Below, in pieces: positions 7,391-15,560 of a stretch of 64,000 nucleotides of DNA; position 1 is the stretch's first letter, and each line of letters opens with the position of its first letter. Under the pieces are notes generated by a model that saw only the letters and a program-made list of their open reading frames with translations, was not told the origin of the DNA and searched no databases. The DNA is from Zhihengliuella sp. Lineage in GTDB: Bacteria; Actinomycetota; Actinomycetes; Actinomycetales; Micrococcaceae. The stretch covers positions 513,275-577,274 of the forward strand of contig NZ_JAPSJL010000001.1 in assembly GCF_031178195.1 (NCBI RefSeq), in the 5' to 3' direction. The position numbers were made by a program, and so were the translations under genes.

Positions 7391-8338
7391 ATGGGCGCCG
7401 GACACCACCACGGCCACCAGCACACCGGCGGGGCCGGCACCGACGCGCGGGCGAACAAGCGCCGACTCGCCTGGGCCTTCGGGGTGACGGCGGCGATCGT
7501 CGTGATCCAATTCGTCGGCGCGCTCTTCACGGGCAGCCTGGCGCTGCTCACGGACACCGTGCACGCGATCACCGACTCCACCGGCCTGCTGGTGGCGCTC
7601 ATCGCTTCGTCGCTGGTGCTCCGGCCCGCCACCGACAGGCGCACCTGGGGGTTCCGGCGGGTCGAGGTCCTGGCGGCCCTGGGCCAGGCGGTGCTGCTGC
7701 TCGCGGTCGGCATCTACACCGCGATCGAGGGCGTCCGCCGCCTCTGGACTCCTCCGGAGATCCCCGGGGCCGAGCTACTGCTGTTCGGCGTACTCGGCCT
7801 GGTCGCCAACGTCGTCGCGATGGCGATCCTCGCGTCCAGCCGCGCCTCGAACTTCAACATGCGCGCGGCCTTCCTGGAGGTCCTCAACGACGCGCTCGGC
7901 TCGCTCGGCGTGATCGTCGCGGCGATCGTCATCCTGACCACCGGCTTCCAGCAGGCCGATGCACTCGCGGGCCTGCTGATCGCCGCCCTGATCGTGCCGC
8001 GCGCCGTGGTGATCATGCGCGAGACCATGGCGGTGCTGATGGAGTTCACGCCGTCGAACCTGGATCTGGACGCGGTGCGCCAGCACATCCTGGCGCTGGA
8101 TCATGTCAAGGACGTCCACGACCTCCACGCCTCCACGGTGGCGACCGGGCTGCCGACGCTCTCCGCGCACGTGGTGGTCAAGGACGAGTGCTTCCACGAC
8201 GGGCACGCACCGGACGTCCTGCTCGACATCCGCGACTGCGTGGCCCAGCATTTTGAGGTCTCGGTGGAGCACACCACCTTCCAGCTGGAGACGGAGCGCT
8301 TCCGGGCGCTCGAGCCGAACTGCTCGGCCCACGCCTGA
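7391..8338 (+). CDS. Cation diffusion facilitator (CDF) metal exporter
   Basis: 315 residues. A His-rich N-terminus (GHHHGHQH) precedes six membrane helices, and a cytoplasmic ferredoxin-like domain follows from about 205 (ILALDHVKDVHDLHAST, then VSVEHTTFQLE). In helix 2 the HxxxD site is intact (His58, Asp62). In helix 5 the usual HxxxD is ExxxD (Glu163, Asp167), so the transport site would be HD-ED. CDF proteins exchange Zn, Cd, Co or Fe for protons. The gene follows the CmtR-type sensor by 2 nt and is surely its target. The altered helix-5 residue makes the substrate uncertain, with Cd/Zn/Pb the best guess from the regulator. Confidence 0.88.
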   Translation: MGAGHHHGHQHTGGAGTDARANKRRLAWAFGVTAAIVVIQFVGALFTGSLALLTDTVHAITDSTGLLVALIASSLVLRPATDRRTWGFRRVEVLAALGQAVLLLAVGIYTAIEGVRRLWTPPEIPGAELLLFGVLGLVANVVAMAILASSRASNFNMRAAFLEVLNDALGSLGVIVAAIVILTTGFQQADALAGLLIAALIVPRAVVIMRETMAVLMEFTPSNLDLDAVRQHILALDHVKDVHDLHASTVATGLPTLSAHVVVKDECFHDGHAPDVLLDIRDCVAQHFEVSVEHTTFQLETERFRALEPNCSAHA

Positions 8339-8350
8339 GCATTCCCCGGT

Positions 8351-8923
8351 TCAGACGTCGAGGCGGTAGGCCGTTCCGTCCTTGAGCCGGGAGAGCAGCC
8401 CGAGGTCGACGAGGTACCGCCGCAGGGTGGCATGCTCGTCGGTCACCCGCCGGAGCCGTTCGTTGACCGCCGGCTCGGCGAGCTCCTCGCCCGGCTCGAA
8501 CAGCCGGTGCGCCAGGTGCGCGAGCAGCTCCCGCCGTTCGCCCGGCCGGGCCGGGTAGTCGCGGAGCCGCCCGTCGGGGGTCGTGAACCGTTCGACGACG
8601 GTGCGCCCGCCCGCAGGCGTCTGCCCTGCGGTGAGGAGGCTGGAGAGCTTGGCGTCGTCGAGATGGAGCGTCCCGTCCGCGTCGGCGTAGGTGTACGGCT
8701 CGAGCTTCTTCAGGGCCCCACGTGCCTTCCTGGCGGTGAGTCCGGGGACGCTCTCGACGGTGGCCCGGCCGAGGGCGACCTCGGCGAGCGCGATCCGGGA
8801 TGCATCGCCCAGCAGCGCCGAGACCAGCCCGCGCCATTCCTCCGGTGCAGGGCGACCGCTGGGTTGCTCCTCGCGCCCGGCGTGCTGCCGCCCGTGTTCC
8901 TGGCCATCGTCTGTCGGTCCCAT
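8351..8923 (-). CDS. DUF2087 domain protein
   Basis: 190 residues. The C-terminal 75 residues are DUF2087: TPDGRLRDYPARPGERRELL, then FEPGEELAEPAVNERLR and DEHATLRRYLVDLGLLSRLKDG. The domain resembles a winged helix and often follows an ArsR-like HTH. Here residues about 28-100 also look helical (LVSALLGDASRIALAEVALG), consistent with an N-terminal HTH-like part. It is probably a DNA-binding regulator, but no target is evident. ATG 8923 is chosen; longer reading frames overlap the neighbouring VOC gene. It is convergent with the CDF gene. Confidence 0.75.
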   Translation of the reverse strand: MGPTDDGQEHGRQHAGREEQPSGRPAPEEWRGLVSALLGDASRIALAEVALGRATVESVPGLTARKARGALKKLEPYTYADADGTLHLDDAKLSSLLTAGQTPAGGRTVVERFTTPDGRLRDYPARPGERRELLAHLAHRLFEPGEELAEPAVNERLRRVTDEHATLRRYLVDLGLLSRLKDGTAYRLDV

Positions 8924-9000
8924 GCGCCCATCCCAGTCGATCGAGGCGAGCGGCGCAACATGGCCCCGCACCGGGGCAGGAAGCCTGCGTCGGCCCGGCG

Positions 9001-9414
9001 TCAGGAGGCGGCCTGGGCCTCGGCGATGCGCAGCATGTTGCCGGACGGATCGCGCAGGCCGAAGTCCCGCGGACCCCACTCCTGCTGGGTGGGCTCCTCG
9101 AGGACGTCGACGCCGGCGTCCCTGACCTTCCGGTAGACAGCGTCCAGGTCCGGCGTCGTGAGGATGACCGGCGGCATGGCGCCCTTGGCGACCAGGCGGG
9201 CCAGCGCCTCGCCGTCCTCCGGCGAGCGCCCGGCGTCGGTCTCGAAGAGGACCAGGCCCAGTCCGGGCTGTCCGGCCAGGCCGAGGGTGACCCAGCGGTT
9301 CCCCTCGTAGGAGACGTCGAGGGTGATCTCGAGGCCCAGGACGTCGCGGTAGAAGCCGACGGCGGCGTCGATGTCGGTGACGTTGATCGGCGAGGACTGG
9401 AGTGAGATGTTCAT
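9001..9414 (-). CDS. VOC family protein, partner of the AraC-type regulator
   Basis: 137 residues, one VOC module: INVTDIDAAVGFYRDVLGLEI at the N-terminus and GPRDFGLRDPSGNMLRIAEA at the end, the conserved metal/ligand-site pattern. The ATG at 9414 is 10 nt after the AraC-type gene, and AraC-VOC pairs are common in actinobacteria, where the VOC protein is usually the regulated product. A -10 TAGCGT 7 nt before the ATG could also give a separate leaderless transcript. Substrate unknown. Confidence 0.75.
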   Translation of the reverse strand: MNISLQSSPINVTDIDAAVGFYRDVLGLEITLDVSYEGNRWVTLGLAGQPGLGLVLFETDAGRSPEDGEALARLVAKGAMPPVILTTPDLDAVYRKVRDAGVDVLEEPTQQEWGPRDFGLRDPSGNMLRIAEAQAAS

Positions 9415-9421
9415 GGCCCCC

Positions 9422-9427
9422 ACGCTA
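9422..9427 (-). promoter_or_regulatory. -10 box TAGCGT of the VOC gene at 9001-9414 (leaderless)
   Basis: TAGCGT ends 7 nt before ATG 9414, overlapping the stop of the AraC-type gene. Confidence 0.4.
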
Positions 9428-9892
9428 GGGCCCGGCACCGGACGGTGCTTCTCCATTCCTGCTCGACCCGCTGGTCCGCTTCCCCTCGCCCGGCGCCGGG
9501 CGCACCGGGCGCGTCAGCAGCCGCGCCACGCACCCGGGCATGGCCTCGACGTCGTCGTGCTCGCGGGCGCGGTACGCGCTCGGCGTCTCCCCCACGATCG
9601 CGGTGAACCTCGAGCTGAAGGAGCCCAGCGACGTCGCCCCCACCGCCATGCAGGCGTCGGTGACGGACATCCCCGCGCGCAGCAGGGCCTTGGCGCGCTC
9701 CACGCGGCGGGTCACGAGGTAGGAGTACGGGGTCTCGCCGTAGGCGGTCCGGAACTCGCGGGAGAAGTGCGCGGGAGACATGAACGCGCGGGCGGCGATG
9801 GCGGCCACGTCGAGGTCCCGGGCGTACTCGCGGTCCATGAAATCGCGGGCACGGCGCAGGTGCGCGAGCGTCTCGATCCTCTGCTGGGCCAC
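9425..9892 (-). CDS. Short AraC-family transcription regulator
   Basis: 155 residues, essentially the double helix-turn-helix domain alone: ARDFMDREYARDLDVAAIAARA, MSPAHFSREFRTAYGETPYSY, then the second HTH VTDACMAVGATSLGSFSSRF ending with VGETPSAYR. No N-terminal sensing domain is present, so the effector, if any, is unclear. The C-terminal 40 residues are basic and disordered. GTG 9892 is chosen because TAGCTT (9900-9905) lies 7 nt upstream. It is followed by a VOC gene in the same direction, its likely target. Confidence 0.8.
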   Translation of the reverse strand: MAQQRIETLAHLRRARDFMDREYARDLDVAAIAARAFMSPAHFSREFRTAYGETPYSYLVTRRVERAKALLRAGMSVTDACMAVGATSLGSFSSRFTAIVGETPSAYRAREHDDVEAMPGCVARLLTRPVRPAPGEGKRTSGSSRNGEAPSGAGP

Positions 9893-9899
9893 ACGGGCG

Positions 9900-9905
9900 A
9901 AGCTA
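9900..9905 (-). promoter_or_regulatory. -10 box TAGCTT of the AraC-type gene (leaderless)
   Basis: TAGCTT ends 7 nt before GTG 9892 and supports that start. Confidence 0.35.
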
Positions 9906-9987
9906 CCACCGGCCGCGCCCGGAGGGCGGCCGAAGATCAGCCTTCCGGGCGATGCCCACCGGGCCGGGCCCCGGCAGACTGGCGGGC

Positions 9988-10548
9988 ATGGACTCACTGG
10001 ACCACCTGGTCGGGGCGGGTGCGGCCGGGTCCCCCCTGATCCTCCTGGGCGTCCTCGCCGTGCTCGCACTCATCGACTCGACGAGCTTCGGCACGCTCCT
10101 GATCCCCGTGTGACTGCAGCGGTTCCGGGCACGGGCTGTCGGACGGATGGACGACGACGCCGCGGCCGGGCCGGAGGTCGGGGGCGGGCCGGCGGCCGGC
10201 GTTCGGCGCGGAGGCGCGGGGGCCCTCGTCGCCTTGGCCCTGGCGGCGGTGGCGATCGAAATCGCCACCCTGCTGCCGTATCTGGCGGGCATCGGCCTGG
10301 TGGCGGCGCAGGGGCCGGCCTGGCCGGCGTCCTCCGCCTACATCGTCTTCTACTGCGCGGTGATGATCCTGCCGGCCGCCGTTCTGCTGCTCCTCCGGAC
10401 GGCCGCGGGCCCGCGGATGGACCGGTTCCTGGGCCGGTTCGAGGCGTTTCTCTCCCGGCACGCGAACGGGACCGGTGCGCTGGTGCTGTTCCTGATCGGC
10501 CTGCTCCTGGGGCTCGACGCGCTGGACGGGCTCGGCGTCACGGGCTGA
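9988..10548 (+). pseudogene. Broken GAP-family membrane protein gene
   Basis: The frame opens with an ATG at 9988 and codes for the family's first helix (LALIDSTSFGTLLIPV), then meets TGA at 10111-10113 exactly where the family has Trp (IPxW). Reading on in the same frame gives GR-like residues and then the last three helices (ALAAVAIEIATLLPYLAGIG, then FYCAVMILPAAVLLLL, then ALVLFLIGLLLGLDAL). Helices 2 and 3 and the loop between halves, about 60-80 residues, are missing compared with the usual 220-240 aa. So the gene seems to have an internal deletion plus a nonsense codon. The downstream part has an ATG at 10147 but no convincing ribosome binding site. Confidence 0.65.
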
Positions 10549-10616
10549 GTCCGCTGCAGCGGCAGGACCGCCGAGAGGCGGCGGCGCAGCCGAGCGGCAG
10601 CGGCGCCCGGTGGGCG

Positions 10617-11009
10617 TCAGGGGCGGCGGCCCGCCAGCACGCAGAACTCGTTGCCCTCCGGGTCGGCCAACACCACCCAGCTCGTCTCGCCCTGGCCGAC
10701 GTCGACGTGCTCCGCGCCGAGGGCCAGGAGGCGGCGGACCTCCTGGTCCTGGTCCCGATCGCTCGGACTCACGTCGAGGTGCATCCTGTTCTTGGCCCTC
10801 TTGCCCTCGGGCACCCGCGCGAACGTGAGCACCGGCGGGACCGGGCCGGACAGGTCGCCGGGAGATGCACTGGGAGCCCGGCGGGGACCGATCGTCACGA
10901 GGTCGTCATCGGCGTCGTGGACCGTATAGTCGAGGACCTCGCACCAGAACCGAGCGAGTTTCGCGGGATCGGCGCAGTCGACCGCGAGCTCCGTGAAACG
11001 ACTGGTCAC
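10617..11009 (-). CDS. VOC family protein
   Basis: 130 residues: [20 protein letters not shown] at the N-terminus, [20 protein letters not shown] in the middle, and [17 protein letters not shown] at the C-terminus, the pattern of small VOC domain proteins that often form dimers. It starts at GTG 11009 with GGAGGAG a few bases upstream. It is divergent from the catalase gene. Function is not predictable beyond the fold. Confidence 0.75.
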   Translation of the reverse strand: MTSRFTELAVDCADPAKLARFWCEVLDYTVHDADDDLVTIGPRRAPSASPGDLSGPVPPVLTFARVPEGKRAKNRMHLDVSPSDRDQDQEVRRLLALGAEHVDVGQGETSWVVLADPEGNEFCVLAGRRP

Positions 11010-11118
11010 AGCACTCCTCCCGGGGACGCACGGCGCCCACAGGCAGGCGATCCGATGCCCCGACAGTCGGCGCCCGAGCGGCGTTTGTCAACGGTCCGTC
11101 GTCGTCCGGAATCTTTTC

Positions 11119-11131
11119 TGGAATGATTCCA
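11119..11131. promoter_or_regulatory. PerR/Fur-like box TGGAAT-G-ATTCCA upstream of catalase
   Basis: A perfect 6-1-6 inverted repeat, extended by T-rich and A-rich flanks, with the AATnATT core of PerR/Fur boxes. It lies about 95 bp upstream of the catalase ATG, so peroxide-responsive repression by a Fur-family protein is likely. No such regulator is encoded within the window. Confidence 0.6.
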
Positions 11132-11224
11132 AAAAGGGTGGTAGTTTCGAAGCAAGCACAGACCGGATCTCCGGGCGTGCGCAGTGATCGTGGATCCCCA
11201 GGACATCGAAAGGCAGACCCACAT

Positions 11225-12736
11225 ATGCCCGAGTACAACAACACCCAGCCGCTGACCACCGCGGCCGGTGCGCCCGTCACGGAGAACGACAACTCCGTCA
11301 CCGCCGGCCCGCGCGGCCCGATGCTCCTGCAGGACGTCTGGTTCCTGGAGAAGCTCGCCCACTTCGACCGCGAGGTCATCCCGGAGCGCCGCATGCACGC
11401 CAAGGGCTCCGGCGCCTTCGGCACCTTCACGGTGACCAACGACATCACGAAGTACTCGCGTGCCGCGATCTTCAACCAGGTCGGCAAGAAGACCGACATG
11501 TTCGCCCGCTTCTCGACCGTCGCCGGCGAGCGCGGCGCGGCCGACGCCGAGCGCGACATCCGCGGCTTCGCCCTCCGCTTCTACACCGAAGAGGGCAACT
11601 GGGACATGGTCGGCAACAACACGCCGGTCTTCTTCATGCGCGATCCGCACCACTTCCCGGACCTGAACCGCGCCGTCAAGCGCGACCCGAAGACCAACCT
11701 GCGCTCCGCCGAGAACAACTGGGACTTCTGGACCAGCCTGCCCGAGGCGCTGCACCAGATCACGATCGTCATGTCCGACCGCGGCATCCCGGACGGCTAC
11801 CGCCACATGCACGGCTTCGGCTCGCACACCTACTCGTTCTACAACGAGGCCAACGAGCGCTTCTACGTGAAGTTCCACTTCCGCACCCAGCAGGGCATCA
11901 AGAACCTGACCGACGCCGAGGCCGCCAAGGTCGTGGCCGAGGACCGCGAGTCCTCCCAGCGCGACCTGTTCGAGGCCATCGAGCGCGGCGACAACCCGAA
12001 GTGGACCTTCTACATCCAGGTCATGCCGGAGGCCGAGGCGGAGACCTACCGCTTCCACCCGTTCGACCTGACCAAGGTCTGGTCCAAGAAGGACTACCCG
12101 CTGATCGAGGTCGGCGAGTTCGAGCTCAACCGCAACCCGGAGAACTACTTCCAGGACGTCGAGCAGGCCGCCTTCACGCCGGCCAACGTCGTCCCGGGCA
12201 TCGGCTACTCCCCGGACCGCATGCTCCAGGGCCGCCTGTTCTCCTACGGTGATGCCGCCCGTTACCGCCTGGGCGTCAACCACCACCAGATCCCGGTCAA
12301 CTACCCGCACGGTGCCAAGGTCGTCAACACCTACCACCGCGACGGCCAGGGCCGCGTCGACGGCAACCAGGGCGCCGTTCCGGGCATCACCCCGAACTCG
12401 GTGGGCAACTGGCCGACCTCGCCGCAGTACGCCGAGCCGGCCCTGCCGATCACCGGCCCGGCGGACCGCTTCGACTTCCGCGAGCACGACGACAACTACT
12501 TCGAGCAGCCGGGCGACCTGTTCCGCCTGATGACCCCGGAGCAGCAGCGCGTCCTCTTCGCCAACACGGCGCGGGCGATCGACGGCGCGAGCGACCACAT
12601 CGTCGCCAAGCACATCGATCACTGCACCAAGGCCGACCCGGCCTACGGCGCCGGCGTTCGCGCGGCCATCGATGCCCTGAAGGCGGGCACGCTGGACGAG
12701 CTCGAGGCGAACCCGAACAACCAGCCGGTGCACTGA
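11225..12736 (+). CDS. katA: Monofunctional heme catalase
   Basis: 503 residues, a small-subunit catalase. Distal His is in [16 protein letters not shown] (about residue 58), the NADPH/heme-pocket Asn in [15 protein letters not shown], and the proximal heme ligand Tyr in [16 protein letters not shown]. It dismutates hydrogen peroxide to water and oxygen in the cytoplasm. The ATG at 11225 gives the usual family N-terminus; a longer frame upstream would read through the promoter. The PerR/Fur-like palindrome upstream and the strong hairpin downstream frame it as a single-gene unit. An ankyrin gene lies convergently behind it. Confidence 0.96.
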   Translation: MPEYNNTQPLTTAAGAPVTENDNSVTAGPRGPMLLQDVWFLEKLAHFDREVIPERRMHAKGSGAFGTFTVTNDITKYSRAAIFNQVGKKTDMFARFSTVAGERGAADAERDIRGFALRFYTEEGNWDMVGNNTPVFFMRDPHHFPDLNRAVKRDPKTNLRSAENNWDFWTSLPEALHQITIVMSDRGIPDGYRHMHGFGSHTYSFYNEANERFYVKFHFRTQQGIKNLTDAEAAKVVAEDRESSQRDLFEAIERGDNPKWTFYIQVMPEAEAETYRFHPFDLTKVWSKKDYPLIEVGEFELNRNPENYFQDVEQAAFTPANVVPGIGYSPDRMLQGRLFSYGDAARYRLGVNHHQIPVNYPHGAKVVNTYHRDGQGRVDGNQGAVPGITPNSVGNWPTSPQYAEPALPITGPADRFDFREHDDNYFEQPGDLFRLMTPEQQRVLFANTARAIDGASDHIVAKHIDHCTKADPAYGAGVRAAIDALKAGTLDELEANPNNQPVH

Positions 12737-12766
12737 TCCCCACGGATCGCCACTAGCGCCGCCTGA

Positions 12767-12810
12767 GACGAACGGCTCGGACACCAGCAATGGTGTCCGA
12801 GCCGTTCGTC
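12767..12810. terminator. Strong bidirectional hairpin after catalase
   Basis: Perfect 19-bp arms (12767-12785 and 12792-12810) with a 6-nt loop AGCAAT. It sits between the convergent catalase and ankyrin genes, so it can stop both transcripts. There is no long T-tract. Confidence 0.85.
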
Positions 12811-12861
12811 GTTCAGGGTCCGCGGAGCCGGCGGGCTGCGCCGGCCTCGCGGGGGCGGCCG

Positions 12862-13239
12862 TCAGGCCAGCAGGTCGGTCTTGTTGAACATCTCCGCGGT
12901 GGCGCGGGCGCTGGGCGTGCCGGCGTCGAGATCGGCGCCGGCGGTGCGCAGGAGCCGGACGATCTCGTCCTCGCCCTTGAAGACGGCCCCGGCGATCGGC
13001 GACTGGTCGCGCTGATTGCGCAGGTCGACGTCGGCCCCGCGCTCGATCAGCGCGCCGACGGTCTCGGCGTGGCCGTGGTAGGCGGCGAGCATCAGCGCGG
13101 TGTTCCCCTCGCCGTCCTGGACGTCGAGCGGGAGCCCGTGGTCGAAGAATTCGAGGAGCTCGCGGGTGTCCCCGCTGCGCGCGTAGTTCATCGCGAGCGC
13201 GATGATTTCCTGGGTCTGTTCGTCATCGAGCTGTGCCAT
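12862..13239 (-). CDS. Small ankyrin-repeat protein
   Basis: 125 residues with three ankyrin repeats: a degenerate first one (MNYARSGDTRELLEFFDHGL), then DGEGNTALMLAAYHGHAETV with GALIERGADVDLRN, and a third one ending LLRTAGADLDAG. Ankyrin repeats bind other proteins. In Pseudomonas aeruginosa an ankyrin protein (AnkB) is encoded next to catalase KatB and is needed for full catalase activity; the same pairing here, though convergent, suggests a similar helper role. A -10 TAGGAT lies 6 nt before the ATG. Confidence 0.85.
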   Translation of the reverse strand: MAQLDDEQTQEIIALAMNYARSGDTRELLEFFDHGLPLDVQDGEGNTALMLAAYHGHAETVGALIERGADVDLRNQRDQSPIAGAVFKGEDEIVRLLRTAGADLDAGTPSARATAEMFNKTDLLA

Positions 13240-13245
13240 GACCCG

Positions 13246-13251
13246 ATCCTA
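13246..13251 (-). promoter_or_regulatory. -10 box TAGGAT of the ankyrin gene (leaderless)
   Basis: TAGGAT ends 6 nt before ATG 13239. Confidence 0.5.
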
Positions 13252-13291
13252 TCGGCCGCCACCCCGGTGTCGGCCAGAGCGGGTACACAAA

Positions 13292-13313
13292 TGCCCGTTT
13301 AAGGCACTACGAT
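13292..13313 (+). promoter_or_regulatory. Promoter of the XRE-cupin operon with an imperfect inverted repeat
   Basis: The -10 TACGAT (13308-13313) ends 6 nt before ATG 13320, giving a leaderless mRNA. Just upstream, TGCC and GGCA (13292-13295 and 13303-13306) face each other across 7 nt, a plausible autoregulatory site for the XRE-cupin protein. Confidence 0.4.
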
Positions 13314-13319
13314 GCACTC

Positions 13320-13925
13320 ATGGACTCCCACGCAGAATCCCTCGCCCGCGCCATCGGCGCGCGCGTCAAGACGGAGCGCCGCACCCGCGAGCTCACCCTG
13401 GACCAGCTCGCCGCCGCAGCGGGCGTCAGCCGGCGGATGCTCGTCAACGTGGAGAGCGGCGCGGTCAACCCGAGCGTCGGTTCGCTGCTGCGGATCAGCG
13501 ACGCGCTCGGCGTCGGACTCCCCGCCCTGGTGGAACCTCCGACCTCGAAGACCGTGAAGATCACCCGCGCCGGCGAGGGCGCCCTGCTGTGGACCGGTGA
13601 GCACGGCGGGCGCGGCGTGCTGGTCGCGGGCACGGAGCCGCCGGACGTCGTCGAACTCTGGGACTGGACCCTCTCCCCCGGCGAGCGCCACGAGACCCCG
13701 GCCCACACGGCCGGGACCCGCGAGCTCCTGCAGGTCCTCCAGGGCCGGATCCGGCTGGAGGTCGACGGGAACGGCAGCGAGCTGGCGACCGGCGACGCCG
13801 CCGTCTTCCCCGGCGACGCGTCCCACGCCTACTCCAACCCCCACGACGAGCCCGCCCGCTTCACGCTCACGGTCTTCGAGCCCGGCGTCGGCGTGGCGGG
13901 CAGGACGGAGCACCCCGATGCCTGA
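13320..13925 (+). CDS. XRE-family regulator with C-terminal cupin domain
   Basis: 201 residues. Residues about 8-65 form a lambda-repressor-like HTH (LTLDQLAAAAGVSRRMLVNV, then GSLLRISDALGVGLPALVE). Residues about 110-185 form a cupin barrel (SPGERHETPAHTAGTRELLQ, then LEVDGNGSELATGDAAVFPG) that probably senses a small molecule. Such regulators commonly control adjacent transporters and amino-acid or amine metabolism genes. Its stop lies 5 nt inside the B3/4 gene (ATG 13918 overlaps TGA 13923-13925), so it heads a four-gene coupled operon and likely regulates it. Confidence 0.88.
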   Translation: MDSHAESLARAIGARVKTERRTRELTLDQLAAAAGVSRRMLVNVESGAVNPSVGSLLRISDALGVGLPALVEPPTSKTVKITRAGEGALLWTGEHGGRGVLVAGTEPPDVVELWDWTLSPGERHETPAHTAGTRELLQVLQGRIRLEVDGNGSELATGDAAVFPGDASHAYSNPHDEPARFTLTVFEPGVGVAGRTEHPDA

Positions 13926-14646
13926 GCAGACCATCCCCGCGTTCCTCGCCGCCGCGACGGTCGACCCCGCCGTGCGCGCCCTGCGCCCCGACTACCGTGC
14001 GATGCTGCTGGTCGCCGAGGGCATCGACCCCGACGCGCCGTCCGGGACGGGCTCGGATCCCGCCGACGAGCTCATCGCCGCCGCCGAGGCGCACGCCCGC
14101 GACTTGCTCGCCGAGCACGCACCGGACGAGCTGCCCCACATCGCCGCCTGGCGGGAGGCCTACCGGTCGTTCGGCGCCAAGCCCCAGCGCACCCGCAACA
14201 GCCTCGAGGCCCTGACCCGCCGCGCACCCGACGGCCTGCCCCGCGTGAACGCCCTGACGGACGTCTACAACGCGGTCTCGGTCCTGCACCAGGTGCCGCT
14301 CGGCGGCGAGGACTTCGCCCGGTACCGCGGCCCGGCCCGACTGGTGCGGGCGACCGGCGATGAGCCCTTCGACACGGCCGCCGGCGGCGAGTCCGTCGTC
14401 GAGCACCCGTCGCCCGGCGAGGTGGTCTGGACCGACGACGACGGCGTCACGTGCCGCCGCTGGAACTGGCGTCAGGGCCGCCGCACCGCCCTGACCGAGA
14501 GGACGCGCACCGCGTTCTTCATCCTGGACGCGCTCGGGCCGATGTCCGACGCCGAGCTGGAGGCCGCCGCCGACGCGCTCGAGTCCGCCGTCGTCCGGCT
14601 CGGCGCATCCGTGACCGTGCAGCGGCGCCTGGTGGGCGCCCCGTGA
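13918..14646 (+). CDS. Stand-alone B3/4-domain protein (PheRS beta editing-like)
   Basis: 242 residues. It resembles the COG3382 family of solitary B3/B4 domains, the part of phenylalanyl-tRNA synthetase beta chain that hydrolyses mischarged tRNA. Visible landmarks are AWREAYRSFGAKPQRTRNSL and GLPRVNALTDVYNAVSVLHQ, then a Cys/Arg/Trp-containing stretch near 180 (DDGVTCRRWNWRQGRRTAL). Solitary members may act as trans-editing factors or bind tRNA or amino acids. It is encoded between an XRE-cupin regulator and an amino-acid-type exporter, with coupled starts on both sides, which fits a role around a particular amino acid. Confidence 0.75.
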   Translation: MPEQTIPAFLAAATVDPAVRALRPDYRAMLLVAEGIDPDAPSGTGSDPADELIAAAEAHARDLLAEHAPDELPHIAAWREAYRSFGAKPQRTRNSLEALTRRAPDGLPRVNALTDVYNAVSVLHQVPLGGEDFARYRGPARLVRATGDEPFDTAAGGESVVEHPSPGEVVWTDDDGVTCRRWNWRQGRRTALTERTRTAFFILDALGPMSDAELEAAADALESAVVRLGASVTVQRRLVGAP

Positions 14647-15560
14647 TGCGGGGGCGGACGGCCCGCGCCGACCGGTTGCCGGTGCCGCCGTGGGCCATGG
14701 CGGTCGCGGCGATGATGCTGATCCAGCTCAGCTCCGCACTGTCCGTGGGACTCATCGAGCAGGTCGGCGCGATGGGCACCGCGTGGCTGCGTCTGACCAT
14801 GGGCGCGCTCATGTTCCTGCTCATCGCGCGCGCCCCGCTGCGGTCGGTACGACGGCGGGATGTGCCCGGGCTCCTCGGCCTCGGCGCCGCCTCCTGCCTG
14901 ATGTCCGTCGCGTTCCTGTCCGCGATCGACCGGATCCCACTCGGCACGGCCGTGGCGATCGAGTTCCTCGGCCCCCTGACGGTCGCCGCCGTCCGGAGCC
15001 GCAGCCCGCGCATGCTCGCGTGGCCGGTGCTGGCGCTGGCCGGCGTCGTCCTGCTCACCGAGCCGTGGCAGGGCGAGGTGGATCCGATCGGTGTGGGCTT
15101 CGCCCTGCTGGCCGGCCTCGGCTGGGGCGTCTACATCCTGCTGACGCAGCAGGTCGGCGACCGCTTCTCCGGCATCAGCTCGCTCTCGCTGACGATCCCC
15201 ATCGCCGCGGTGATGGCGGCCTTCGTCGGCGTGCCGGAGGCCGGCGGCAGCCTGGACCTCTGGGTCCTGCTGACCGCAGCCGGCCTGGCGCTGCTGGCGC
15301 CGGTGCTGCCGTTCGGACTGGAGATGCTGGCGCTGCGGCGCATGACGCACACGGCGTTCGGCACGCTCATGGCGCTCGAGCCCGCGTTCGGCGTGCTGCT
15401 CGGGCTGCTCGTCCTGCACCAGGTCCCCTCGGCGCTGCAGGTCGCGGGGATCGTGCTCGTCGTCGCGGCCGGGGCCGGGGCCCAGCGCGGCGGGCGGCGC
15501 GAGCCCGTCCCGGACCCCGAGACCGACCTCCAGCACCGCATCGTCGAGGAGCTCTCATGA
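14646..15560 (+). CDS. EamA/DMT-family exporter (RhtA-like)
   Basis: 304 residues and about ten membrane helices in two EamA repeats. The segment AIEFLGPLTVAAVRSRSPRM at the end of the first repeat and ALEPAFGVLLGLLVLHQVPS in the second resemble RhtA, the threonine/homoserine exporter. It should export an amino acid or related metabolite from the cytoplasm. The ATG at 14646 overlaps the B3/4 stop (TGATG) and its own stop overlaps the next gene (ATGA), so it is the middle of a translationally coupled operon. Substrate is an inference from the family. Confidence 0.82.
   Translation: MRGRTARADRLPVPPWAMAVAAMMLIQLSSALSVGLIEQVGAMGTAWLRLTMGALMFLLIARAPLRSVRRRDVPGLLGLGAASCLMSVAFLSAIDRIPLGTAVAIEFLGPLTVAAVRSRSPRMLAWPVLALAGVVLLTEPWQGEVDPIGVGFALLAGLGWGVYILLTQQVGDRFSGISSLSLTIPIAAVMAAFVGVPEAGGSLDLWVLLTAAGLALLAPVLPFGLEMLALRRMTHTAFGTLMALEPAFGVLLGLLVLHQVPSALQVAGIVLVVAAGAGAQRGGRREPVPDPETDLQHRIVEELS

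Noticed and set aside
10111..10113. TGA as a selenocysteine codon in the GAP-family gene
   Set aside because: The family has Trp here, no SECIS-like hairpin follows, and the protein also lacks its middle helices; a nonsense mutation is simpler.
10147..10548. Independent small membrane protein gene
   Set aside because: It is the same frame as the upstream fragment and matches the second half of GAP-family proteins; no good ribosome binding site precedes its ATG.
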